The notes under the pieces were generated by a model, which did not search any database, was not told where the DNA came from, and saw nothing but the letters and a program-made list of their open reading frames with translations. The position numbers and the translations under genes are program-made. This document shows, piece by piece, positions 53,890 to 60,549 of a stretch of 64,000 nucleotides of DNA; the first letter of the stretch is position 1; each line of letters starts with the position of its first letter. The stretch comes from Catenulispora acidiphila DSM 44928. Lineage in GTDB: Bacteria > Actinomycetota > Actinomycetes > Streptomycetales > Catenulisporaceae. The stretch lies in contig NC_013131.1 in the NCBI RefSeq assembly GCF_000024025.1, positions 310,001 through 374,000 of the forward strand, written 5' to 3'.

Positions 53890-53947
53890 TACAATCGACA
53901 GGTACCTGTCGGATACCAGCGTGGCAAACTCGTCAGGTACCTGTCAA
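53890..53947. promoter_or_regulatory. MarR palindromes and divergent promoters
   Basis: CGACAGGTACCTGTCG (53896-53911) is a perfect 16-bp palindrome, and its core CAGGTACCTG recurs at 53934-53943. TACAAT (53890-53895) is a -10 for marR on the plus strand. On the minus strand TTGACA (complement of 53942-53947) is a consensus -35 for the MFS gene, with CACGCT 18 bases on. Both promoters are covered by the palindromes. Confidence 0.8.
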
Positions 53948-54024
53948 TCGTTTCCGTGCTCTCTTCTGGCTGTCCGCGCTCTTCGCGAGCTCCTCCCGCG
54001 ATCGTGAGACCGAGGTGTCCTGCT

Positions 54025-54477
54025 ATGTCCACGTCTGACAAGCTCGGCGAGGACGGCGTCGTCAGCTTCGCCATCCGCCACGTCTGGCTCGGCATGCGCG
54101 CCGTCATCGAGGACGAGCTCACCGAGTTCGGACTGACCGTTCCGCAGTTCGCGACCCTGATGATGCTCGACAGCTCCCCGGGGTTGACCGTCGCCGAGGT
54201 GGCGCGGGCCTGCGGCACGACCCGGCAGTCCGCGAACGAGATGGTCGCCGGCCTGGAATCCCGCGGCCTGGTCGAGCGCGCCGCGCACCCGACGGACCGG
54301 CGCGCGCACCAGCTGCACGCGACCGAGGCGGGCCTGGAGATGTACGCGAAGGCGCGGCCGGCGGTGCGGCGCCGCGAGGAGGAGCTGGAGGCCGGGCTCA
54401 GCCCGCAGGTGCGGCAGGCCGCCAGGGAGTGGATGGCGGCGATCGCGATCTCGTGCGGCTTGCCGGACAAGAAGTAG
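54025..54477 (+). CDS. MarR-family repressor of divergent MFS gene
   Basis: 150 residues from the ATG at 54025; the open frame extends 69 bases further but through the leader. The winged HTH is LTVPQFATLMMLDSSPGLTVAEVARACGTTRQSANEMVAGLESRGLVERAAHPTDRRAHQLHAT. Location and operators predict repression of itself and of the DHA2 exporter. The mRNA would start near 53902 and carry a leader of about 120 bases. Confidence 0.9.
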   Translation: MSTSDKLGEDGVVSFAIRHVWLGMRAVIEDELTEFGLTVPQFATLMMLDSSPGLTVAEVARACGTTRQSANEMVAGLESRGLVERAAHPTDRRAHQLHATEAGLEMYAKARPAVRRREEELEAGLSPQVRQAAREWMAAIAISCGLPDKK

Positions 54478-54499
54478 AACCTGCTGACGTAAAACCCTG

Positions 54500-54529
54500 T
54501 TGCGCCGCGGCGCCGCAGCCCGATACCTT
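54500..54529 (+). promoter_or_regulatory. Promoter of the leader-peptide/hydrolase transcript
   Basis: TTGCGC (54500-54505) and TACCTT (54524-54529) are spaced by 18 bases. A start near 54536 would give a leader RNA of about 136 bases before the hydrolase ATG. Confidence 0.45.
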
Positions 54530-54565
54530 GCGTACGCCGTGACCGAAGCGAAGGAGGTGAGACCC

Positions 54566-54619
54566 ATGAAGGCGGTATCGACGTGGGTGCTCCCCGTGCT
54601 GTCACGGGCAGGCGACTGA
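54566..54619 (+). CDS. 17-residue leader peptide
   Basis: The ORF reads MKAVSTWVLPVLSRAGD and stops at TGA 54617-54619. AAGGAGGTGA (54551-54560), five bases before the ATG, is fully complementary to the 3' end of 16S rRNA and is the strongest ribosome site I saw in the window. The ORF sits in the 5' leader of the hydrolase gene, and its last codons form one arm of competing hairpins. The C-terminal SRAGD before the stop recalls the R-A-G of arrest peptides such as SecM (which ends RAGP). The resemblance is short and may be chance. Confidence 0.6.
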   Translation: MKAVSTWVLPVLSRAGD

Positions 54620-54668
54620 CTCAGGAGTCGCCGGGAGCGCCGTTATCAAGTGCTCCCGAAGGGCGACT
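54611..54668 (+). promoter_or_regulatory. Competing hairpins controlling the hydrolase ribosome site
   Basis: Segments: a GGCGACT (54611-54617), b AGTCGCC (54626-54632), c GGGAGC (54633-54638), d GCTCCC (54652-54657), e GGCGACT (54662-54668). b can pair with a or with e, but not both. b+c with d+e forms a 13-bp stem with a 4-base bulge that buries the GAAGGG ribosome site (54658-54663) three bases before the hydrolase ATG. a:b pairing frees that site. The leader-peptide stop codon lies in and next to segment a, so ribosome position would choose the structure. Confidence 0.6.
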
Positions 54669-54671
54669 GCC

Positions 54672-55445
54672 ATGTCTACTTCACTTCTTTTCACCAGTGA
54701 TTCCTCCGCGGACGGTGTCCGCGAACGCGACTTCACCGTGGGCGGCGTCCCCGGTGTCCTGTGGTCGCCGGACTCCCGTCCCGACCGCGCGCCCCTGGTC
54801 CTGATCGGCCACGGCGGCGGCATCCACAAGAAGGCGCCCGGCAGCGCCGGACGCGCCCGCGCGCTGGTGCTCGGCTGCGGGTTCCACGTCGCCGCCATCG
54901 ACGCGCCCGGCCACGGCGACCGCCCGCGCACCGAGCACGACGAGCGCGAGATCGACGCGCTGTTCGCGGCGCGCGACGCCGGCGAGCCGGAGGGCCCGAT
55001 CGTCGTGCGCTACAACGCCTATCTGGCCGAGCAGGCCGTGCCGGAGTGGCGCGCGACCCTGGACGCGCTCCAGGAACTGCGCGAGATCGGCGCCGACGGT
55101 CCGGTCGGCTACTGGGGCATCAACATGGGCACGGCGATCGGTATCCCGTTCGTCGCCGCCGACCCCCGGATCACGGCCGCCGTCTTCGGCCAGCACTGGC
55201 CGGACTTCCTGGCCGAGCCGGCGAAGCGGATCACGATCCCGGTCGAGTTCGATCTGCAGTGGGACGACGAGCACATCCCGCGCTCGGCCGGTCTGGCGCT
55301 GTTCGACGCCTTCGCCTCGCCGGAGAAGACGTTGCACGCCAACGCCGGGCGGCACAAGCAGCTGCCCCGGTTCGAGGCGGACAGCGCCGTCCGGTTCTTC
55401 GCTCGGCACTTCGGTGCCCCGGCCGCCGGCACGGCGGCCGCGTGA
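54672..55445 (+). CDS. Alpha/beta-hydrolase fold protein with Asn at the nucleophile site
   Basis: 257 residues of the dienelactone hydrolase-like alpha/beta fold: the oxyanion segment PLVLIGHGGGIHKKAP, AAIDAPGHGDRP and the nucleophile elbow GPVGYWGINMGTAIGIPFVAA. The elbow normally reads GxSxG; here it is G-I-N-M-G with codon AAC, one base from AGC (Ser). Asp (DDEHIPRSAG region) and His (NAGRHKQLP) of the triad remain. The protein may be catalytically silent, may use another residue, or the base may be a sequencing error. It is preceded by a leader-peptide/RNA-switch arrangement. Confidence 0.85.
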   Translation: MSTSLLFTSDSSADGVRERDFTVGGVPGVLWSPDSRPDRAPLVLIGHGGGIHKKAPGSAGRARALVLGCGFHVAAIDAPGHGDRPRTEHDEREIDALFAARDAGEPEGPIVVRYNAYLAEQAVPEWRATLDALQELREIGADGPVGYWGINMGTAIGIPFVAADPRITAAVFGQHWPDFLAEPAKRITIPVEFDLQWDDEHIPRSAGLALFDAFASPEKTLHANAGRHKQLPRFEADSAVRFFARHFGAPAAGTAAA

Positions 55446-55497
55446 GGGCAGCGTCGTCGGCGTCCGGCCACCCGGCCGGGCGCCGATGCCGCGCCGC

Positions 55498-56217
55498 TCA
55501 GGCGTCGGCGGTGTTCCCCAGCGATTCCTTGGTGATCGAGCCCATCGACACCGCGGCGACCCGTCCCTGCCCGTCGAACTGGACCGACGCGGTCGCCCCG
55601 CCCGGCAGCTCGGCGGTGATGGTGTCGCCCTCCTGCCGCCACGGGATGGTGAAGTGGTGGAAGTAGCCGGCGACCACCTCGTACGCCGACCGGTTGAAGA
55701 ACTGCGCCCCCTGCATCAGCAGTCGGGGCAGCGCTATCGGATCCGGATCGGCGACCGGCACCTGCGGATCGTCCGGCACCATGTACAGCCGCCCGGTCTC
55801 ATTGGCCTGCACGCCGATGTAGCCGTCGGCACGCAGCACCCCCATCGCCCCGAAAGCCAGCATCTCCGCGGCATACCGGGGGTCTTCGAAGCCCGAGAGG
55901 TCCACCAGCTCCTCGGAGAACTCGGGCACCCCGTGATCCAGCCCGAACGACCGCAGCGCCTCAGCCGCGGCCACCACCGGCAGCTTCCCGAACCCGGGGT
56001 TCGCCCACCCCCACAACCACGAACCCTCCGCGGTGTCGAAGCTCCCGAGCACACTGATCCGCAGCTCCCGCCCCGACTGCCGATACCGCCGCTCGTCCAG
56101 GTTCACCGTCCACGGCCCGATCGGCAGGAACTCGTTGAACTCCTCGATCTGGCGCATGCCCCAGGCCGCGTGGGGCTCCGCCATACGGAGGAAGGCATCG
56201 CTGAACGCAGAAGTCAC
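55498..56217 (-). CDS. DUF6882-type protein
   Basis: 239 residues from GTG 56217, which is 6 nt after TACTGT on the minus strand; the long open frame upstream is not used. The sequence has the layout I associate with DUF6882: WTVNLDERRYRQSGRELRISVLGSFDTAEGSWLWGWANPGF, then PEFSEELVDLSGFEDPRYAAEMLAFGAMG and a C-terminal strand-rich part. The family occurs widely in actinomycetes with no known function. It is convergent with the hydrolase gene. Confidence 0.75.
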   Translation of the reverse strand: MTSAFSDAFLRMAEPHAAWGMRQIEEFNEFLPIGPWTVNLDERRYRQSGRELRISVLGSFDTAEGSWLWGWANPGFGKLPVVAAAEALRSFGLDHGVPEFSEELVDLSGFEDPRYAAEMLAFGAMGVLRADGYIGVQANETGRLYMVPDDPQVPVADPDPIALPRLLMQGAQFFNRSAYEVVAGYFHHFTIPWRQEGDTITAELPGGATASVQFDGQGRVAAVSMGSITKESLGNTADA

Positions 56218-56386
56218 GTGTCGACAGTAGCGGGGCGCGGCGGATTCTGTCGGGGCGATGCTCCAAGCAGCGGGACTGCTCGCAGGTGGCGGGCATGATC
56301 TGAATTCTGGCGCGGGAGCGTGAGGGGGTCTGGTGGCTGGGTTGTTGAGGCTCTCAGGGAGCGGCGCGCGCGAGATCGCGATGCTT

Positions 56387-57406
56387 CTATTCGAGTCCGC
56401 CGCGTGCTCTCGTCGCCAGGCGGTCGGCAAAGGCGATGACAAGATCGCGGAGTTCGTCCGGGTCTTCGATCTCGAAGGGCAGGTCGAGTGCGGCCAACGT
56501 CGGCGGGATCCAGTCGAGGTGTTCGGCGCGGATGGCGAGGCGGTGCCATGGGGTCTGTGCCTCGTTGCCGTTGCCGTTGCCATCGCCATTGCCGTTGGCA
56601 TCGCTGAGCGGCTGAATTGTCGCCACACTCACCGGAAACCGCGCCCGGATCTGCTCGACCGTCCCGTGTACTCGGATCGCGACTTCGTACCGGTAGTCCG
56701 CCGCCGCGAACCCGGCGAGCAAGCTCTGCCCCGGATCATCGTCCATCGTCGGCGCCTCGAAAGAACCCGGCAGCGCCCTTGCCCCGTCGATCCGATCAAG
56801 CCGAAACGTGCGCTCCTCGCCGATTGCCGGATCCAGAGCCCTGACATACCAGCGCTCCCCATGGCTCACGATCGCATAGGGATGCAGTGTCCGGTCACCG
56901 CGAACACCGTCGCGGCCGGTGTATCGCACAGCGATCGGCCGCTGATTCGCCACGGCATCGGCGACCGTGAGCAACACCGTGGCATCCAGCGCAGCGCTCT
57001 GATCGGGTGCGCCGGTGAACGCCACACTGTCCAGCACGCTCCGGAGCCGCTCGGACAACCGTGCGGGCAGCACCCGCCGGATCTTGGCGCCCGCCGTCTC
57101 TCCCGCCGCTCCGAGCGCCGCCGTCAACCCGCTCCGCCGCCCGGCGAGCAGTCCCAGCAGTACCGCCAGCGCCTCGTCGTCACCCAGCATCAGCGGCGGC
57201 AGCCGGAAGCCGCGAGCCAGCCGGTAGCCGCCGTAACGCCCGCGCACGGACTCCACGGGGATCTCCAACTCCAGCAGCTGCTCCACGTACCGCCGCACCG
57301 TGCGCGCATCGACCCCGAGCCGTTCGGCGATTTCGGCCGCCGTGCGCACGCCTCCGGACTGCAGGAGCTCCAGCAGCGTCAGCACACGTCCGGCGGGGTG
57401 ATTCAC
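56387..57406 (-). CDS. WYL-domain (YafY-type) transcriptional regulator
   Basis: 339 residues from GTG 57406 (TAAATT ends 7 nt upstream on the minus strand); a TTG three codons earlier is possible. An N-terminal DeoR-like HTH (RVLTLLELLQSGGVRTAAEIAERLGVDARTVRRYVEQL) is followed by the WYL domain with the hallmark VSHGERWYVRALDPAIGEERTFRLDRI. The C-terminal WCX part contains a Gly/Asn run (GNGDGNGNGN) coded by 6-bp repeats at 56569-56600. WYL domains sense ligands or nucleic acids. The divergent VOC gene is the likely target. Confidence 0.9.
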   Translation of the reverse strand: MNHPAGRVLTLLELLQSGGVRTAAEIAERLGVDARTVRRYVEQLLELEIPVESVRGRYGGYRLARGFRLPPLMLGDDEALAVLLGLLAGRRSGLTAALGAAGETAGAKIRRVLPARLSERLRSVLDSVAFTGAPDQSAALDATVLLTVADAVANQRPIAVRYTGRDGVRGDRTLHPYAIVSHGERWYVRALDPAIGEERTFRLDRIDGARALPGSFEAPTMDDDPGQSLLAGFAAADYRYEVAIRVHGTVEQIRARFPVSVATIQPLSDANGNGDGNGNGNEAQTPWHRLAIRAEHLDWIPPTLAALDLPFEIEDPDELRDLVIAFADRLATRARGGLE

Positions 57407-57430
57407 GTCTCCCAATTTAGCGGGGATACC

Positions 57431-57462
57431 GGACCGATTCTGTCCACTATCGTCCGTACGGT
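57431..57462. promoter_or_regulatory. WYL/VOC divergent promoter
   Basis: GGACCGATTCTGTCC (57431-57445) has GGAC/GTCC inverted arms and is a candidate operator. TACGGT (57457-57462) ends 7 nt before the VOC ATG. The two gene starts are only 63 bases apart. Confidence 0.5.
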
Positions 57463-57469
57463 TCGAAGC

Positions 57470-57901
57470 ATGACTACAAACCTCGCGTCGACCCGCATCA
57501 TCACCGCCGACATCGCCAGCCTGGTCGCCTTCTACGAGAAGGCCACCGCCCTGCCCGCCACCTGGGCCACCCCGGACTTCGCCGAGCTCGCCACCCCCGC
57601 CGGCGCGACCCTCGCGATCGGCAGCACCCGCACCGTCCCGCTGTTCGCCCCCGACAGCGCCGCCCCGGGCGCCAACCGCAGCGTGATCATCGAGTTCCTG
57701 GTGGACGACGTCGACGCCCTCTGGCAGCGCCTCGCCGCCTGGATTCCCGCCTCCGACGTCGTCGCCGAGCCGAAGACCCTGCCCTGGGGCAACCGCTCCC
57801 TGCTGGTCCGCGACCCCGACGGCACCCTGGTCAACTTCTTCACGCCGGTGACGCCCGAGGCGCGCGCGAAGTACGGACTCAGCGCTCTGATCGAGTCCTG
57901 A
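57470..57901 (+). CDS. VOC (glyoxalase/bleomycin resistance) family protein
   Basis: 143 residues from the ATG at 57470, 7 nt after TACGGT. The vicinal oxygen chelate fold is recognised by LASTRIITADIASLVAFYEKATALPATW and the C-terminal half EFLVDDVDALWQRLAAW with RSLLVRDPDGTLVNFFTPV. Such proteins bind metals for small-molecule isomerisation or sequester drugs. It is divergent from the WYL regulator. Its end overlaps the convergent tetR gene by 23 bases. Confidence 0.9.
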   Translation: MTTNLASTRIITADIASLVAFYEKATALPATWATPDFAELATPAGATLAIGSTRTVPLFAPDSAAPGANRSVIIEFLVDDVDALWQRLAAWIPASDVVAEPKTLPWGNRSLLVRDPDGTLVNFFTPVTPEARAKYGLSALIES

Positions 57902-58469
57902 GCCCGTCCATCAGGACGTCGAGAAGTCGTTGCGCCTGCTCGGGATTCCCGCGTTCGCCCGAAACAGCGAGCAGACCGAGCACCGCAGCGCTGACGTCCT
58001 CGGCGCTGGTGTCCGCGCGGATCTCTCCGGCGGCGATCCCGGCGTCGAGGATCGTCGCGATCGCCGCCAGGAGCTCCCCGCGCGTGTGCGCTAGCGAGAT
58101 GTCCCCGGCGTCGACCATGGCGAGCAGCGTGCCGGTCATCCCGCGCTTGGTCGTCAGCCAGTCGGCGAACAAGTCCATCCACAGCCGCAGCGCCCGCGCC
58201 GGCGGATGCGCGGCGAGCAGGTCGCGCGCCCCGGCGGTCAGCCGCACGACCTGGTCCTGATACACGGCGTCGACGAGCGCCTCCCGGGTCGGGAAGTGGC
58301 GGTAGAGCGTGGCGACGCCGACCCCGGCCTGCCGGGCGATCTCGCGCATCGACGGCTCGGCCTCGGAAGCGGCGAACGCGGCGGTCGCGGCGGCGAGCAC
58401 GCTCTCGCGATTGCGCAGCGCGTCAGCCCGCAGCTGCTGCTGCGCGGGGGAGGACGGATCGGCGGTCAT
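57879..58469 (-). CDS. TetR-family regulator
   Basis: 196 residues. HTH: RESVLAAATAAFAASEAEPSMREIARQAGVGVATLYRHFPTREALVDAVY. The C-terminal helices resemble the SbtR-like ligand domain (LLAAIATILDAGIAAGEIRADTSAEDVSAAVLGLL). It is divergent from the oxidoreductase gene, with two operators between; the nearer one begins 5 bases before its own ATG, predicting autorepression. Confidence 0.92.
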   Translation of the reverse strand: MTADPSSPAQQQLRADALRNRESVLAAATAAFAASEAEPSMREIARQAGVGVATLYRHFPTREALVDAVYQDQVVRLTAGARDLLAAHPPARALRLWMDLFADWLTTKRGMTGTLLAMVDAGDISLAHTRGELLAAIATILDAGIAAGEIRADTSAEDVSAAVLGLLAVSGERGNPEQAQRLLDVLMDGLRTRSER

Positions 58470-58473
58470 GGCT

Positions 58474-58549
58474 AAACGGATCGCGTTCCACTTTGAGCGG
58501 TCATCGGGCTAGTATAAGCGGCACGAGCTAAACGGAGCATGTTCCGTTT
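58474..58549. promoter_or_regulatory. Twin TetR operators
   Basis: AAACGGAGCATGTTCCGTTT (58530-58549) is an inverted repeat with perfect 7-base arms. AAACGGATCGCGTTCCACTT (58474-58493) is a weaker copy. TAGTAT (58510-58515) between them is a probable -10 for the oxidoreductase gene, so the distal operator covers its transcription start. Confidence 0.8.
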
Positions 58550-58588
58550 ACCCTCCCCGCACGTCCCGAACCCCTGATTGGAGCCGAC

Positions 58589-59569
58589 ATGGCTGACCGC
58601 ATCACACCTCCCGACACCATGCGCACGGTGCGCTTCCGCGAGTACGGCGAGCCCGCCGACGTGCTCCGCCTGGAAATAGCATCCGTCCCCGCACCGAGCC
58701 CCGGCCGCATCCGCATCGCCGTCCACGCCTGCGGCCTCGCCCCCGCCGACTGGGCCCTGTGCCGCGGCCTGTTCGCCGGCGACCTGCCGCGCGGCATCGG
58801 CTGCGACGTCGCGGGCACCGTCGAAGCCGTCGGCGAAGGCGTCACGGACGTCGCGATCGGCGACCCCGTCTTCGGCACCGCCGACTACGCCGGCCAACCC
58901 AGCGCAGGCGCGGCAGATCACGCGATCATGGACCACTGGTACACCGTCCCCGAAGGACTGGACCTCATCCAAGCCGCCGCACTCCCGATGGCACTGAGCA
59001 CCGCCTACTGGCACCTCACCCGCCTCGGCCTCTCAGCAGGCAGCACACTGCTGGTCAACGGCGCCGGAACCACCATCGGCTACGCAGCGGTCCAGATAGC
59101 CCTCCATCGCGGTCTCCATGTGATCGCCACCGCCGGCGAGACCTACGCCCCGCAGCTGAAGAACCTCGGCGCCACAGTCACCGCCTACGGCGACGGCCTC
59201 CCCGACCGAGTCGCAGCCCTCAGCGATACCCCGATCGACATCGTCTTCGACACCGCACCCCCCAACGGCGCCCTCCCCGACCTCATCCGCATCGCCGACG
59301 ACGACCCCCAGCGCATCCTGACCTGCTCCGACCTGGCCACCGCACCAGACCTCGGCGCACGCGACACCTTCCACGAGGACCGCACCACCTTCACCGACGC
59401 CGACCGCTTCAGCCACTTCCCCGAGTTCGCACACCTCGCCGCCAAGGGAAAGTTCACCGTGCCGGTGGCAGGTACCTTCCCGCTCGACCAATGGCGCACA
59501 GCGTTGGACATCAGCCAGTCCGGACACGCCCGAGGCAAGCTCCTGCTCCTACCCGGCAGCCAGCGTTGA
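58589..59569 (+). CDS. Quinone oxidoreductase-like NADP-dependent MDR enzyme
   Basis: 326 residues of the medium-chain dehydrogenase/reductase family: N-terminal GroES-like domain (MRTVRFREYGEPADVLRLEIASVPAPSPGRIRIAVHACGLAPADW) and a Rossmann domain (GSTLLVNGAGTTIGYAAVQIALHRGLHVIATA). Zinc-ligand Cys/His sites are missing, as in quinone reductases. It is presumably induced when the divergent TetR protein binds its ligand, and may reduce quinones or enones. Confidence 0.92.
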   Translation: MADRITPPDTMRTVRFREYGEPADVLRLEIASVPAPSPGRIRIAVHACGLAPADWALCRGLFAGDLPRGIGCDVAGTVEAVGEGVTDVAIGDPVFGTADYAGQPSAGAADHAIMDHWYTVPEGLDLIQAAALPMALSTAYWHLTRLGLSAGSTLLVNGAGTTIGYAAVQIALHRGLHVIATAGETYAPQLKNLGATVTAYGDGLPDRVAALSDTPIDIVFDTAPPNGALPDLIRIADDDPQRILTCSDLATAPDLGARDTFHEDRTTFTDADRFSHFPEFAHLAAKGKFTVPVAGTFPLDQWRTALDISQSGHARGKLLLLPGSQR

Positions 59570-59648
59570 GCGCCGGCTGAGCTTCGCCTCCGGCACATCC
59601 CCGACCTGATCGACCTGCGGACTTGCGCCCCTAGGGCATGCTCAGCCC

Positions 59649-60095
59649 ATGGACGACGTCGAGGTTGTGGACCGCATCTCAGGCCGAGTGATTCTGCTCG
59701 ACCCGAACGGCCGAGCGCTGCTGTTTCAAGGCTTCGACCCACAACGCCCGAATCAGCTCTGGTGGATCACCCCCGGCGGCGGCCTGGAACCAGGAGAGAC
59801 TCCCCAGCAAGCCGCCGCGCGTGAGCTCCAAGAAGAGACCAGCCTCGACGTCCAACCGCAGGACCTGGGCGAGGCAGTCTTCCGCAACTACGTGGAGTTC
59901 TTCTTCGATGGCCGCCTACTGCGCCAACACAATCACTTCTTCACACTCCGCACCGAGCCCTTCGAGATCTCAACAGCCGGCTTCGACGCACTGGAGCAGC
60001 GCACCCACCTCACTCACCGCTGGTGGACCCTCGAAGAGCTCCGCACGACCGACGAGACCTTCTTCCCCGAGGAACTCCCCGACCTGCTCAGCTAG
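59649..60095 (+). CDS. Nudix hydrolase
   Basis: 148 residues. The Nudix box GGGLEPGETPQQAAARELQEETSLDV fits Gx5Ex7REUxEExGU except for Thr near its end. The remainder (HNHFFTLRTEPFEISTAGFDALEQRTHLTHRWWTLEEL) is typical of small MutT/NUDT-like proteins. The target may be a nucleoside diphosphate derivative, but specificity cannot be read from sequence. The start is ATG 59649, 6 nt after CATGCT. Confidence 0.9.
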   Translation: MDDVEVVDRISGRVILLDPNGRALLFQGFDPQRPNQLWWITPGGGLEPGETPQQAAARELQEETSLDVQPQDLGEAVFRNYVEFFFDGRLLRQHNHFFTLRTEPFEISTAGFDALEQRTHLTHRWWTLEELRTTDETFFPEELPDLLS

Positions 60096-60549
60096 AGTCA
60101 GAGCATGACGACCCCACGAAAGGGCCATGCCGCGTAGGCGCCCATCGACCCTACGGGCGAGCGACAAGTGTTTCGCCCGGCCCACAAAGCCCTATTCGAA
60201 GATCGGCCCTCTCTCGAGCGCCGCCCAAGCCCACGTGATCCGACTGGAGCAGACCCGCTTCGGTCCAGGGGCAGCGGCTTCGGCTCTCGCCGCGTGGACA
60301 GCCATAGCGCGAACGCCCAAAAGCCAGGAGCCCGCTCTATATTCGCCGGGATGCGGCCAGCCATCATGTTGTCCAGCGCCCGGCGACCAGCGCGAGGTCC
60401 TGGAACAGTTCATCTGCGCCCTGCCGCTCAAGTCGGCTCGGGAACTGCGAGCGATGGTGCGCACTCTCGATGATGCGATCATCGGCCACCCAGCCGTCGC
60501 GTACTCACACCCCACTAGCGGCAGGTGGTGGACTGCTGATGTCTGATGA
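60096..60549 (+). pseudogene. Probable decayed ORF between nudix and dnaB genes
   Basis: TAGAGT (60093-60098) is followed 6 nt later by ATG 60105, a leaderless start that reads only MTTPRKGHAA before TAG; the same frame then stays open to 60473. A second frame (60127-60546) ends with EVLEQFICALPLKSARELRAMVRTLDDAI, which resembles the helical C-terminus of a small Streptomyces hypothetical family. A stop codon and a frame change thus separate start and conserved tail. It could be a broken gene; the alternative is a short real ORF starting at ATG 60127. No other feature is visible. Confidence 0.35.

Noticed and set aside
60098-60367. 90-codon minus-strand ORF upstream-adjacent to dnaB end
   Set aside because: No recognisable motif or start signal; overlaps the remnant ORFs and ends at the nudix gene.
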